Notes: generated by a model from the sequence alone, not told the origin. 64,000 nucleotides of DNA from Clostridia bacterium (GCA_024404095.1 JAKSQO010000009.1:1-64000); one strand, 5' to 3'; shown: positions 34,271 through 43,434, counted from the first letter of the stretch. Numbers and translations: made by a program.

Positions 34271-34272
34271 TT

Positions 34273-36150
34273 TTACACCTCTTGTGATTCTTCCGACTGA
34301 ACTATCTTTTCAGCTATGCTCTCGCTGTCAAGTCCGTACATTTTTATAAGTTCAGGCACCTTAGCCTGTTTAACAAAGCAGTCCTCGACCGCCGTAAGAT
34401 TATATTTTCCCCGATATTCCTTCTGAAGAAGTGCGGAAGCGAACTTTTCACCTACTCCGCCGCTTCTGACGCCCTCTTCGAAGAAGAAGATTTTCTGAGC
34501 GTCAATAACCGCTTCTATTGCGTCATTATCAATCGGCTTAATTCGGTTAAGCTTAAGAACCTTAACCTTTATGTCTTTTTCCATAAGAGCCTTTGCCGCT
34601 TTTGCCGCCTCACTGAAAATTCTGCCGTATGTAACAATCACAATTTTTGCCGACAGATAACCGTAGAGGTCATATGTTCCGAAGGACGGTTCAAAATCCT
34701 CGGGCATCTCAGGCTCAGCACCGCGCGGATATCTGACAGCTACAACATCGCTGTCACGGTAAAATGCGTTGCCGAAGTCTATTTTCATTTCATCGTAAGT
34801 ACAGGGTGAATAGATAGTAACCTTGGGGATGCTGCTGAGAAACGCAACATCATAAAGTCCGTTGTGCGTCTCACCGTCATCACCGACAAAGCCCGCACGG
34901 TCAACAGCAAGAACCAGTTTTTGGTCCTGTAATGCGCCGTCATGTATAATCTGGTCATAGCATCTTTGTAAAAATGTTGAATAAACGGCAAAAACAGGAA
35001 TCATACCGCCTTTTGAAAGTCCGGATGCAAAGGTTACGGCATGCTCCTCGGCAATTCCGACATCAAAGAACCTGTCCTTATACTTTTCACTGAATTCAGT
35101 AAGTCCTGTACCAAGACTCATAGCCGCCGTGATGAGAGAAATGCGTTTGTCCTTCTCCGACATCTGACACATCAGCTTACCGAACTCGTTGCAGTATGTG
35201 TCGCCGCCATGCTTCCACTCACCTGTATCAATATCAAAGTTTGAAATGCCGTGGAAATGGCTTGGGTCTTTTTCTGCATAGTCATATCCCTTGCCCTTAA
35301 CTGTGTTTACGTGAAGTATTACCGGAGCGTGCAAAGCCTTTGCCGCAGTAAGCGCTTCGGTCAGAATTTCCATATTGTGACCGTCAACAGGTCCCATGTA
35401 TCTGAAACCCATCTGTTCAAATATTGTACTGCCGTACAGGAAATTCTTTACGGTGGTTTTCGCCTTATAAAGAAGATTTGCCATTTTATGTCCGACAAGA
35501 GGTATTTTATCAAGTGTCTTTTCAATTCTCGCCTTCATGCTGACATACCTGTGCTTTGAACGCAAAACCGCAAGATGCTTTGCAAGCGCACCGACATTGG
35601 GCGAAATTGACATAGCGTTATCATTGAGAACAACAATCAGATTGCTTTTGCTTCTGCCTGCGTTATTCAGAGCCTCATATACAAGACCACCTGTGAACGA
35701 GCCGTCACCGATAACCGCAACCGTATAATTATCATTATGCTTTATTTTATTCGCCTGAGCTATGCCATATGCCGACGAAATCGAAGTGCCGCTGTGTCCG
35801 CTGTAAAAAGTATCGTGTTCGCTCTCATTCGGATGACAGAAGCCCGAAAGTCCGTCCTGCTGACGGAGAGTGTCGAACGTGTCAAATCTGCCTGTTATCA
35901 GCTTGTGAGTATATGCCTGATGTCCGACATCCCAAACGATTTTATCCTTCGGAGAGTCAAACACTCTGTGAATCGCAAGTGTAAGCTCGACAGCGCCGAG
36001 ATTGGACGCAAGGTGGCCGCCTGTGTGGGAAACGGTGTCAATAAGCACATCTCTTATTTCCTGTGCAAGGTTGTCAAGCTCCTCCTCGGGCACCTTTTTG
36101 AGGTCATCGGGCGAATTTATATCTTTTAGAATTTTGGTTTCAATATCCAA
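34273..36150 (-). CDS. dxs: 1-deoxy-D-xylulose-5-phosphate synthase
   Basis: 625-residue thiamine-diphosphate enzyme starting the methylerythritol phosphate isoprenoid route. Present: GHSGTSISSAYG, the TPP motif GDGSFTGGLVYEALNNAG, KGKGYDYAEKDPSHFHG and DRAGFVGDDGETHNG. TTG at 36150 is the apparent start: GGAAGTG lies six bases upstream and no suitable ATG exists near the expected N-terminus. Its position next to the prenyl transferase gene fits a shared job in supplying C15 or longer prenyl chains, including the undecaprenyl carrier used by the dcw products. Confidence 0.96.
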   Translation of the reverse strand: MDIETKILKDINSPDDLKKVPEEELDNLAQEIRDVLIDTVSHTGGHLASNLGAVELTLAIHRVFDSPKDKIVWDVGHQAYTHKLITGRFDTFDTLRQQDGLSGFCHPNESEHDTFYSGHSGTSISSAYGIAQANKIKHNDNYTVAVIGDGSFTGGLVYEALNNAGRSKSNLIVVLNDNAMSISPNVGALAKHLAVLRSKHRYVSMKARIEKTLDKIPLVGHKMANLLYKAKTTVKNFLYGSTIFEQMGFRYMGPVDGHNMEILTEALTAAKALHAPVILHVNTVKGKGYDYAEKDPSHFHGISNFDIDTGEWKHGGDTYCNEFGKLMCQMSEKDKRISLITAAMSLGTGLTEFSEKYKDRFFDVGIAEEHAVTFASGLSKGGMIPVFAVYSTFLQRCYDQIIHDGALQDQKLVLAVDRAGFVGDDGETHNGLYDVAFLSSIPKVTIYSPCTYDEMKIDFGNAFYRDSDVVAVRYPRGAEPEMPEDFEPSFGTYDLYGYLSAKIVIVTYGRIFSEAAKAAKALMEKDIKVKVLKLNRIKPIDNDAIEAVIDAQKIFFFEEGVRSGGVGEKFASALLQKEYRGKYNLTAVEDCFVKQAKVPELIKMYGLDSESIAEKIVQSEESQEV

Positions 36151-36182
36151 AAAATCACTTCCGTTAGTTTTGCTGTAATAAA

Positions 36183-37031
36183 TCAGTTTTTGCGTTTTTC
36201 CATTTTGTCGGCAAAGCTTTTCAGCGGTTCTGTGTCACCGTCAAAGCCGTCAAGTGCTTTCTTTGCCGTGTCTGTAAGCTCGGAAACAATCTCTCCCGAG
36301 CGTTCAAGTCCGAGCAGAGAAACATATGTGCATTTCTCGTTTTCATCATCACTTCCGACAGGCTTGCCGAGTGTCTGAGTATCGCTCGTAACGTCAAGAA
36401 TATCATCAACAATCTGAAAAGCAAGTCCGATACAGCGTGCATACTCAGCTGCAAACGGGATTTTATCATTTCTGCCTGCCGCCATACATCCGAGAACACA
36501 TGCCACACGGATAAGCTCGCCTGTTTTAAGTGCATCCGTCTTTTCGATTTCTTCAAGCGAAACCTGCTTGCCTTCGTTTTGAAGGTCGCATACCTGACCG
36601 CCGACCATGCCTGCCCATCCTGCGGCAACAGCAAGCTCTTTTGTCGCCATAACGGTGATTTTCGGGTCAAGTTCGGCACTCAGCGCAGTTTCAAACGCAA
36701 GTGTAAGAAGCGCATCACCTGCAAGCAGAGCGTACTCATAGCCGAACTTAACATGACATGACGGCTTGCCTCTGCGGAAATCGTCATCGTCCATACACGG
36801 AAGGTCGTCATGTATGAGAGAATAGGTGTGTATCATTTCAAGTGCGCAGGCAAGGGGCAGAGTTTTCTTAACATCGCCGCCGCAAAGCTCACAAAATCCG
36901 AGCATAAGCGAAGGGCGCACTCTCTTGCCGCCGTTCTCTACGCTGTATCTCATAGCCTGAGAAACTATATCGTCACTTTTCGGAAGATAGCTCTCAAGAG
37001 CTGAATTTATCATATCAATATATTTGTTCAT
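36183..37031 (-). CDS. ispA: Polyprenyl (farnesyl/geranylgeranyl) diphosphate synthase
   Basis: 282-residue trans-prenyl transferase. First Asp-rich motif DDLPCMDDDDFRRG (about 84) and second DDILDVTSD (about 213). The DDxxxxD spacing is that of bacterial FPP synthases. Start overlaps the xseB stop (ATGA), indicating coupling. Chain length product cannot be decided by eye. Confidence 0.94.
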   Translation of the reverse strand: MNKYIDMINSALESYLPKSDDIVSQAMRYSVENGGKRVRPSLMLGFCELCGGDVKKTLPLACALEMIHTYSLIHDDLPCMDDDDFRRGKPSCHVKFGYEYALLAGDALLTLAFETALSAELDPKITVMATKELAVAAGWAGMVGGQVCDLQNEGKQVSLEEIEKTDALKTGELIRVACVLGCMAAGRNDKIPFAAEYARCIGLAFQIVDDILDVTSDTQTLGKPVGSDDENEKCTYVSLLGLERSGEIVSELTDTAKKALDGFDGDTEPLKSFADKMEKRKN

Positions 37032-37213
37032 TCCGCTAACTCCGTTACCTTTAACTTTGCTTTTTCAAGCGTATCGTTGCAAAAAGCCGCAAGTTTTGTA
37101 CTTTCCTCAAAGAGCTTTATTGAATCCTCGAGCGGCAGACTGCCGTCGTCAAGCTTTTCCACAATTTCCTCAAGCCTTTTCATAGCCTGCTCATATGTCA
37201 TTTTCGCTGCCAT
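37028..37213 (-). CDS. xseB: Exodeoxyribonuclease VII small subunit
   Basis: 61-residue helical protein with the XseB pattern MTYEQAMKRLEEIVEKLDDGSLPLEDSIKLFEE. It binds XseA to make the single-strand-specific exonuclease VII. Start at 37213 has GAGGTG seven bases upstream and lies one base after the xseA stop, so an earlier in-frame start would overlap xseA without an SD. Confidence 0.93.
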   Translation of the reverse strand: MAAKMTYEQAMKRLEEIVEKLDDGSLPLEDSIKLFEESTKLAAFCNDTLEKAKLKVTELAE

Positions 37214-37214
37214 A

Positions 37215-38408
37215 TCACAGCACCTCACATTCTTTTTCACCATCGGAAAATCTGAGTATAAATCTGTCACCGCTGTTCAGCTCCGACCCACTTCTGATAA
37301 TTCTGTCATCTTTTTTTGCAATCGAATAGCCTCGCGCCATTACCTTCAAGGGGCTGAGTGCGTCGAGCTTTCCTGCCATTGAAGCAAATTTCATCTGCTC
37401 CGATTCAATCCGTCTTTCAATGCTTACCGCCGCTGACGCAAGCAATGCGTCAACCGTTGCAAGTCTGTCATCAATAATTGCGGCAGGACTTCTGTATTTT
37501 AATCTTTCTTTTAAAAGCTCAAGTCTTGTTTTTTCACGTTCTATTCTGTCAAGAAGGTACGCTTCGCATTGATACGGAACCGTATCAATAAAAGCCTTAT
37601 CATCCCTTATATCGGGAACCGCAAGTTCAGCCGCCGCTGACGGAGTGGGAGCACGCAAATCGGCAACAAAATCGCAGATTGTGAAATCTGTTTCATGTCC
37701 AACTGCGGAGATAACAGGTATACGGCTTCTGAAAACCGCTCGTGCAACAATTTCCTCGTTAAATGCCCACAAATCCTCAAGTGAGCCGCCTCCCCTGCCG
37801 ACTATAAGCACATCGACATCATCGGAATCATTGAACCTATCAATCGCTTCGGCTATCTGCGGAGCGGCATTTGCACCCTGCACCTCAACAGGGCAGAGAA
37901 TAATCTCTGCCAACGGAAAGCGACGTGAAGTAACATTCTTTATATCCTGAATAACAGCACCTGTTGCCGAGGTTACCACACCTATACGATAACATCTTTT
38001 CGGAATCGGCTTTTTGAATTCATCGTCAAAAAGTCCCTCTGCGGCAAGCTTATTTTTAAGCTGTTCAAAAGCAAGGTTCAGCGCGCCAAGGCCGTCGGGC
38101 TGCATATCCTCGATATAGAGCTGATACTGTCCGTCACGCTCAAAAACCGAAACCCTGCCTCGGATAATAACACTCATACCGCTTTCGGGCATAAAGCGCA
38201 GACGCTGATTTGCCGTACGAAACATAACCGCTTTAATCGCAGAGTTTTCGTCCTTGATAGTCATATAATAGTGACCTGTGCGGTAGTGGTTAGTAAAATT
38301 TGAAATTTCGCCCACAACAAACACATTTTTGAGTATCATATCACCATCAATTATCGACTTAACGTAAGTATTCAGTTGTGATACGGTAAGTACAGTTGTA
38401 TTTCTCAT
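37215..38408 (-). CDS. xseA: Exodeoxyribonuclease VII large subunit
   Basis: 397 residues; N-terminal OB-fold (VLTVSQLNTYVKSIIDGD, about 5-100) followed by the catalytic domain with RIGVVTSATGAVIQDI, DVLIVGRGGGSLEDLWAFN and the SAVGHETDFTICDFVADLRAPTPS segment carrying conserved residues. Start at 38408 is by homology to the usual N-terminus; the SD (AAGAAA) is weak, suggesting coupling to the upstream gene whose stop is only four bases away. Confidence 0.95.
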   Translation of the reverse strand: MRNTTVLTVSQLNTYVKSIIDGDMILKNVFVVGEISNFTNHYRTGHYYMTIKDENSAIKAVMFRTANQRLRFMPESGMSVIIRGRVSVFERDGQYQLYIEDMQPDGLGALNLAFEQLKNKLAAEGLFDDEFKKPIPKRCYRIGVVTSATGAVIQDIKNVTSRRFPLAEIILCPVEVQGANAAPQIAEAIDRFNDSDDVDVLIVGRGGGSLEDLWAFNEEIVARAVFRSRIPVISAVGHETDFTICDFVADLRAPTPSAAAELAVPDIRDDKAFIDTVPYQCEAYLLDRIEREKTRLELLKERLKYRSPAAIIDDRLATVDALLASAAVSIERRIESEQMKFASMAGKLDALSPLKVMARGYSIAKKDDRIIRSGSELNSGDRFILRFSDGEKECEVL

Positions 38409-38412
38409 TTTC

Positions 38413-39324
38413 TTAAAGTGATGCAAGTATTGCCGTTCCTGCTGCATTGTCAGCCGAGAATATCGGTTCGGCAAATCCTGCGCTGAGTTTTTCTGTGAAT
38501 TCTTTCTTTATTATACTGTTCGACATCACACCGCCCGAGAAAATCATCGGCAGATTGCCGTAATTTTCTCTTGCCCATTCAGCCATTTTATAAAGAGCGG
38601 TCATTATATAATCAAGGCAGTAGCGGCAGATATCTTCGGGCTTTTCGCCTTTATCAAGCATCGCTCTGCACTTGTTTTCAACGCCTGAAAGACAGCAATT
38701 GCCGTCTTTGAGCTTTATATTTATTTTGTATTTCTTCTCGCTTTTCTGTGCAAGCTCGTCAACATACCTGCCGGCGGGGAACGGATAACCGAGCATTACA
38801 CCCACACGGTCAACAGCCTGTCCCGCCTTAAGGTCGAGCGAAGAGGCAATCAGCTTAGCGTCAAGCATTCCGTCAACATAAAGTGCCTGCGTTGTTCCTC
38901 CCGAAACGTGAAACGCAAGAAAAGGCTTGCCTAAAAGCTCTGTATTACCCGAGGAATAAAGTGCCGCCATAAGATGTCCCTGCTGATGCGAAAAGCGTTT
39001 AAGCGGAACATTCATAGCTGAAGCCACCGCCGTTGCGGCATTGACACCTGCAAGAAAGCACGGCATATATGAGCCTTTTTCGCACGTTGGAGAAACCGAA
39101 ACTCCGACAGCGGAGATTTTGCCGTCAAAGCCGTTAAACAGCTCAGTTATCAGCTCGGGCAGCTGAACGGTATGATGGAACACCGCATCACTCTGACGAA
39201 GTCCGAGCTCACCCTGCTTAACAGGCAAAAGCTTTTTCTTCTGTCGAACCTCACCTGTCACGCTGTCATATATCGCACATGAGGTGGTATAATTGCTTGT
39301 ATCTATTCCGAGACAGTAAGACAT
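38413..39324 (-). CDS. TsaD/Kae1-like ATPase paralogue
   Basis: 303-residue ASKHA-fold protein of the Kae1/TsaD (peptidase M22) family: LGIDTSNYTTSCAIYD at the N-terminus, the metal-binding HQQGH (His113, His117), SGGTTQALYVD and the C-terminal SADNAAGTAIL. True TsaD is about 335 residues and has HMEGH and CTDN; the sequence here is shorter and altered at several motif positions. Such a second copy beside nusB-xseA is common in clostridia and its role is unknown; it may or may not take part in t6A tRNA modification. Start at 39324 has AGAGGT upstream, one base after nusB. Confidence 0.85.
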   Translation of the reverse strand: MSYCLGIDTSNYTTSCAIYDSVTGEVRQKKKLLPVKQGELGLRQSDAVFHHTVQLPELITELFNGFDGKISAVGVSVSPTCEKGSYMPCFLAGVNAATAVASAMNVPLKRFSHQQGHLMAALYSSGNTELLGKPFLAFHVSGGTTQALYVDGMLDAKLIASSLDLKAGQAVDRVGVMLGYPFPAGRYVDELAQKSEKKYKINIKLKDGNCCLSGVENKCRAMLDKGEKPEDICRYCLDYIMTALYKMAEWARENYGNLPMIFSGGVMSNSIIKKEFTEKLSAGFAEPIFSADNAAGTAILASL

Positions 39325-39325
39325 T

Positions 39326-39742
39326 TTATACCTCTGCGTTTCTTGAAACAGAACCGAGAATACCATTGACAAATGACTTATCCTCATCTGAACCGTAAAT
39401 CTTGCAGATTTCAACAGCCTCGTTGATTGAAACACCTACGGGGATGTCGTCAAAATACTTGATTTCGCAGATAGCCATACGCAGCAGCGCAAGGCTGACC
39501 TTTGAAATTCTCGACATTGTCCAGCCCTTAAGATTGCTTTCAATGAGCTTGTCAATCTCGGCAATATTTTCATCAGCGGCTTTTACAATTGATTCTGTAA
39601 ACTTATCATTTTCGATAACCTCAGCCTCAACAGCAATGTCAATTATCTCGCCGACTGTCATATCCTCGTTGAATGACTTTTCAAAAAGGATAATAAATGC
39701 CTGCTCACGGGATTTACGTCTTTTTTCGGATGTTGTTGCCAT
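39326..39742 (-). CDS. nusB: Transcription antitermination factor NusB
   Basis: 138-residue all-helical RNA-binding protein acting with NusE/S10 on rRNA transcription. RKSREQAFIILFEKSF at the N-terminus and the C-terminal DIPVGVSINEAVEICKIYGSDEDKSFVNGILG are typical. AAAGGACG upstream of the ATG. It opens the tightly packed nusB-to-recN series. Confidence 0.95.
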   Translation of the reverse strand: MATTSEKRRKSREQAFIILFEKSFNEDMTVGEIIDIAVEAEVIENDKFTESIVKAADENIAEIDKLIESNLKGWTMSRISKVSLALLRMAICEIKYFDDIPVGVSINEAVEICKIYGSDEDKSFVNGILGSVSRNAEV

Positions 39743-39771
39743 GTTTAATCGTCCTTTCGATTTGGGAAAGT

Positions 39772-40629
39772 TTATATAAAGTTTATTTTATACATTATAT
39801 TGTGAAATGCTCCGTCAGCCACAAGCTGTGGAACGCCCGAATCAAGCTCTGAAACAAAGCTCTTATGAAGATGACCTGCAAGAACAGCCCTCAGATTTTC
39901 ACATTCGTTGCAGATTTTCAGAAATTCAAGGGTGGTTTCATTCGCTCTCTGCTGCTTAAAGCGGTGCTCGCTGAGCTTGGTCAGCAGCTTTTCGGGACAG
40001 CCTGTAAGATACGGCGGTTCGTCAGGCGGCTGATTTTCCATTACCTGTTTATATAAGTCCTCTGAATAAAGCGGATTGTGCAAAACGAGCACAAACGGTT
40101 CTCCGTCTGAAATTTCAGCTTTGAACTGCTCAAGATGCTCAGGCAGAATATAATAATACCCGTCATCAAGCGTGATGAATTTCAGTCCGTTTATACTTCT
40201 GACACCGTATTCAATGCCATCGTGAAAGGCATTCTGAACTTTTTCAAGGCTCTGCCTTTTGTAGTCCTCATCCTCCCACGCTTCACCGACATACAAGCTA
40301 AATTCATGATTACCTGCGCTGAACACGGTTTCAATTCCTCTGAAATACTCTTTGGCGCAGTCAAGTGCCTTATGCGACACAAAATCAATAAAGTCCCCGG
40401 TGTGAATCAACGGAAGTCTGCTCTCTCTGATATACGAAAACATTTCATCATTTATCTGTTTCTGTCTTTCGGGACAGCCGTCTGTAAAATGATTTCTTCT
40501 TTTTTCACAAAGCTGATTTTTTCTGTCATCGTCACGTTCGTCCGCAAGACAGATATGATTATCCGACATATGGATAACAGAAAACTCATTTTCAACACCT
40601 ATATCAAGCGTGTATTCAATTATGTTCAT
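39772..40629 (-). CDS. Calcineurin-like metallophosphoesterase
   Basis: 285-residue cytoplasmic phosphoesterase with all five metal/phosphate blocks: MSDNHI, HTGDFIDF, AGNHEF, LVLHNP and AGHLHKS. Substrate unknown; the large insertion after the first motif (ADERDDDRKNQLCEKRRNHF) is not diagnostic. The ATG at 40629 has GGGGG upstream and is preferred to an in-frame start at 40662, which would lie in the leader hairpin region. It is preceded by a promoter and structured leader, suggesting conditional expression, and followed by nusB after 29 bp. Confidence 0.85.
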   Translation of the reverse strand: MNIIEYTLDIGVENEFSVIHMSDNHICLADERDDDRKNQLCEKRRNHFTDGCPERQKQINDEMFSYIRESRLPLIHTGDFIDFVSHKALDCAKEYFRGIETVFSAGNHEFSLYVGEAWEDEDYKRQSLEKVQNAFHDGIEYGVRSINGLKFITLDDGYYYILPEHLEQFKAEISDGEPFVLVLHNPLYSEDLYKQVMENQPPDEPPYLTGCPEKLLTKLSEHRFKQQRANETTLEFLKICNECENLRAVLAGHLHKSFVSELDSGVPQLVADGAFHNIMYKINFI

Positions 40630-40660
40630 TTTATCCCCCGCCCTGTCGGAGATTAACCGC

Positions 40661-40689
40661 AAAAAATCCCCCTGTAAATATACAGAGGG
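40661..40689 (-). terminator. Intrinsic terminator upstream of phosphoesterase gene
   Basis: CCCTCTGT/ACAGGGGG stem with a 6-nt loop, then A and six T residues on the minus strand. It ends 31 bases before the phosphoesterase start. It could close the spoIIIA operon or act as the expression platform of the leader RNA at 40689-40767. Confidence 0.82.
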
Positions 40690-40767
40690 TCAGTGCCTGC
40701 GGCGATAAATTATATTCTGGTATAAAGGTGCACTGACGTATGTATATTTGCATATATACATAAATTT
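40689..40767 (-). ncRNA. Structured leader RNA, candidate cis-regulatory element
   Basis: Read on the minus strand from the inferred transcription start: a TATGTATAT/ATATACATA hairpin (40762-40754 with 40747-40739), then an 8-bp GTCAGTGC/GCACTGAC stem (40737-40730 with 40696-40689) closing a 33-nt unpaired region, directly abutting the terminator above. The arrangement (own promoter, closed domain, terminator, gene) is that of riboswitches and T-box-like leaders, but I recognise no known class. Confidence 0.5.
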
Positions 40768-40773
40768 ATGCAT

Positions 40774-40802
40774 ATTATACCACTTAATTTTTAAATTCTC
40801 AA
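40774..40802 (-). promoter_or_regulatory. SigA-type promoter of the leader RNA
   Basis: TTGAGA (40797-40802), 17 bp, TATAAT (40774-40779) on the minus strand; the -35 overlaps the last codons of spoIIIAH. Confidence 0.78.
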
Positions 40803-41341
40803 GTACTAAGTTCAATAATTGTTATATTTTTCGATGAAATCTGTGCCTGTTTTATAACGAGTTCTTTAATTTGCAGAGAAATGTTCTCTGTCAGAGTCTT
40901 TTGCGGTACGATTACCTGACAAACACCCGAATCAATTATTACAATGCAATCCTTTGAAATTTTGGCAGTAATAAGATTTTCAAGGTCTGCTTCTGTCTTG
41001 ATTGCACCTGTCAATTCCTTGAGTGCCGCAGAAGCTTCCTTTACCGCATCCGCTGAGGACTGACTGTCCTTGATAACCTTATTCAGCTTTTCCTCCGCTT
41101 CATCGCGCGCAGTATCACGTTTGAGCTTGAAGCCCGCAAGTGTCTGAGCGTCAGCCTTTGACGTTGTAGCCGAAACATACTGCGCATCGCCGAGGTTTTC
41201 CGCCTCCTGAACCTTTGTTGTCTGTACCGAGTCAACCGTCGGCTTTGTTTCGGGACGTGAGTAATACCAGTTTACAAAAACCGCCGCTCCCAAAGCAAGG
41301 GCAAGTGTTGCCGTTACAAGATGTTTTTTCTTAAGCACCAT
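40799..41341 (-). CDS. spoIIIAH: Stage III sporulation protein AH
   Basis: 180 residues: one N-terminal membrane helix (about 8-25) and an extracellular YscJ/FliF-like ring-forming domain preceded by a coiled helical region. In the mother cell it pairs across the intermembrane space with forespore SpoIIQ to build the feeding channel. Typical length and ending (NISLQIKELVIKQAQISSKNITIIEL). It starts two bases after spoIIIAG. Confidence 0.92.
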   Translation of the reverse strand: MVLKKKHLVTATLALALGAAVFVNWYYSRPETKPTVDSVQTTKVQEAENLGDAQYVSATTSKADAQTLAGFKLKRDTARDEAEEKLNKVIKDSQSSADAVKEASAALKELTGAIKTEADLENLITAKISKDCIVIIDSGVCQVIVPQKTLTENISLQIKELVIKQAQISSKNITIIELST

Positions 41342-41343
41342 AA

Positions 41344-41865
41344 TTATCCTCCGTCTGAATTTTTCATTTTTGATATATTTACACGGTTCGTGCCGATATT
41401 CAGCACCGCCGTAACCGTATTGATTATTTCCTGCCTTACTGCAGTTGAGTCAGCACCCTCGCACACAACCGCAACCCCGCGTATTTCGGGCTCGGCAACC
41501 TTGAGCAGGATTCCCTCCTCATCACCGTCCTGTTTTACAACCACATAATTGCGCTCGTAGCTTTTTTCTCCGCCCTTGTCCTCGGTGGCATACACATTTT
41601 CATCACCTGAGGCAAGGGTTATCATAACCTTTGTCCGTCCTGCTCCGTCAATCGAAGAAATCAGCTCGGATAGCCGTGCTTCAAGGCTCTCCTCATACTG
41701 CGACACCTCTGTCGGCTTTTCCGTTTCTTCCGTTTTCTTGTTCTCGGACGGCTTAAGCTCCGAAAATGTCAGAAGAATAATTCCCGCCATTCCGAGCAGT
41801 ACAATCACAAGCAGACGTTTGTCCGCTTTGATTTTTGAAATCAATCCCTCAAGCTTTTCACTCAT
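41344..41865 (-). CDS. spoIIIAG: Stage III sporulation protein AG
   Basis: 173 residues: membrane helix at about 20-38 (LLVIVLLGMAGIILLTFSEL), low-complexity linker, and the ring-building domain with LEARLSELISSIDGAGRTKVMITL and EGADSTAVRQEIINTVTAVLNIGTNRVNISKM. SpoIIIAG forms the large ring of the mother-cell channel. Overlaps spoIIIAF by four bases. Confidence 0.93.
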   Translation of the reverse strand: MSEKLEGLISKIKADKRLLVIVLLGMAGIILLTFSELKPSENKKTEETEKPTEVSQYEESLEARLSELISSIDGAGRTKVMITLASGDENVYATEDKGGEKSYERNYVVVKQDGDEEGILLKVAEPEIRGVAVVCEGADSTAVRQEIINTVTAVLNIGTNRVNISKMKNSDGG

Positions 41866-42311
41866 TCCCTCACCTCTATTTTCACACCTGCTCCCGTCTC
41901 TTCTCTTATCCGCTTTTCGGCATTACCGATATTTTCTCCGCTGTCAACAGTTATGTATATTCTGTTCACGGCAATTTCGTTGTTCTTTATATTCATATCT
42001 ATATTTATCTCTTCCGCTTTTATGCCGTTTTCATCAAGAATCTTCTCAATTTCAGCCTGCAGGGCAGCTCTCATCTGTTCAAGGACAGCATCATTCAGTT
42101 CAGGTGCCTCAGCTTCATTTTCAGAAATAATATCTCTGAAATCAAAATCAACCCCTTTTGCAAACGGCATTATCATTGCGACTATCAAAAAGAGAGAAAC
42201 GGCGGTTCTTACGCTTTTGTTGACACCTCCGTCAGGCGAGAGCATAAGCACTATCGCTCCTGCCGCCGCGGCAATAACCACGGTCAGTACCCATTGCTTT
42301 ACAGTATCCAT
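41862..42311 (-). CDS. spoIIIAF: Stage III sporulation protein AF
   Basis: 149 residues: two N-terminal membrane segments (about 8-24 and 32-50) then a soluble domain containing INIDMNIKNNEIAVNRIYITV. Gene order and topology identify it; sequence conservation of this family is low. Weak SD and tight packing suggest coupling to spoIIIAE (one base away). Confidence 0.85.
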   Translation of the reverse strand: MDTVKQWVLTVVIAAAAGAIVLMLSPDGGVNKSVRTAVSLFLIVAMIMPFAKGVDFDFRDIISENEAEAPELNDAVLEQMRAALQAEIEKILDENGIKAEEINIDMNIKNNEIAVNRIYITVDSGENIGNAEKRIREETGAGVKIEVRE

Positions 42312-42312
42312 A

Positions 42313-43434
42313 TCAGCCCGCCTTTATAAGCAGAATAAGTGCAGTTGAAATAATAAACAGCACCGCATTGAAAAGAAGTACAACATTCAGAAGTGTTATC
42401 GCCGAGGCTATTGCCTTAAGCAGATTTGCCGTGCCCTGCTGACCGAACAGCTCACCTGCCGCCGCTCCGAGGCGCAAAGCAAAAATCCAGAACAGAAGCT
42501 GAATACAAGACGGCATATTTATAAGAGCGACCGCCGCAATTCCGAAAATTCCGAGTGTACTTCTTGCAAGCACAAGACTTCCCATAATTCCGCTGTACGC
42601 TTCGCTGAGCGCACCGCCGACAACGGGTACAGCCGAGCTTATTGCAAGCTTGATTCCTCGTGATGCAACCGTATCGGCGGCATTGGCAAGAGCACCCTTT
42701 AGCCCTAAAAATGAGATAAAAAGCGTGGCGGCAAAGGACAGCACAACAGTCAATGTCTTTTTTATCAGCTCGGTAAGGCTGTCAAGTCTGAACGACGGCA
42801 TTATTGCTCCGACAATATCAAGCGACAGCACAGCACCGACCATAGGCATTATCTGATTTTTTGAAACGCCCGAGATTACCTGTGCCGCCGTAAATGCGAT
42901 TGAACGGAAGCTCAGTGCAAGCGTCGGATTGCCTGCGGCTGTTATTATGCCTGCAAGTGCAGGAATAAGTGCGAGCATAAATTTTCCGCTTATCTCAATT
43001 GAAACAACCGAGGATTCAATCGCCGTTGTGAGCGGAGATATTACCGCAACTACACAGAAAAGCGCGCCTGCCGTTTCGGATATCATTTTCATCTGACCGC
43101 CGTCGGGCATAAAGCATTCGCAGACAGACAGCAGCACTATTACCGCAATCAGCTTGACGAGCGATTTTGTCGGTGCTTCGATTCCGCCTGTTATCAGCTT
43201 TTTGACAAGTGATAAAACTTTTTTCGGGCTGACCGAGAAAATGCTCTCGAAGTTGACGCCGTCTATTCCTGCTTCTTTAAATAGCTCTTTTGCATCATCC
43301 GAAAGTGACGAGTACAGCTCGCCTCCTCCGCTTGCCTCAACAAGCTTGTCTGCATAATTTTCCGCTTCGGCACTCAACGCAAAAAGAGGCAAAGTAAACA
43401 GTAATACAAACACAATTTCAATTATTCTTTTCAT
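42313..43434 (-). CDS. spoIIIAE: Stage III sporulation protein AE
   Basis: 373-residue polytopic membrane protein with signal-like N-terminus (MKRIIEIVFVLLFTLPLFALSAEA) and about eight membrane helices; contains VVGGALSEAYSGIMGSLVLARSTLGIFG, conserved in the family. Proposed to be a core membrane part of the feeding-tube channel, with distant relation to secretion export gates. Confidence 0.93.
   Translation of the reverse strand: MKRIIEIVFVLLFTLPLFALSAEAENYADKLVEASGGGELYSSLSDDAKELFKEAGIDGVNFESIFSVSPKKVLSLVKKLITGGIEAPTKSLVKLIAVIVLLSVCECFMPDGGQMKMISETAGALFCVVAVISPLTTAIESSVVSIEISGKFMLALIPALAGIITAAGNPTLALSFRSIAFTAAQVISGVSKNQIMPMVGAVLSLDIVGAIMPSFRLDSLTELIKKTLTVVLSFAATLFISFLGLKGALANAADTVASRGIKLAISSAVPVVGGALSEAYSGIMGSLVLARSTLGIFGIAAVALINMPSCIQLLFWIFALRLGAAAGELFGQQGTANLLKAIASAITLLNVVLLFNAVLFIISTALILLIKAG

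Noticed and set aside
34273..36150. dxs as a 5'-truncated gene because it lacks an ATG
   Set aside because: A TTG start with GGAAGTG at good spacing gives a full-length N-terminus of family type.
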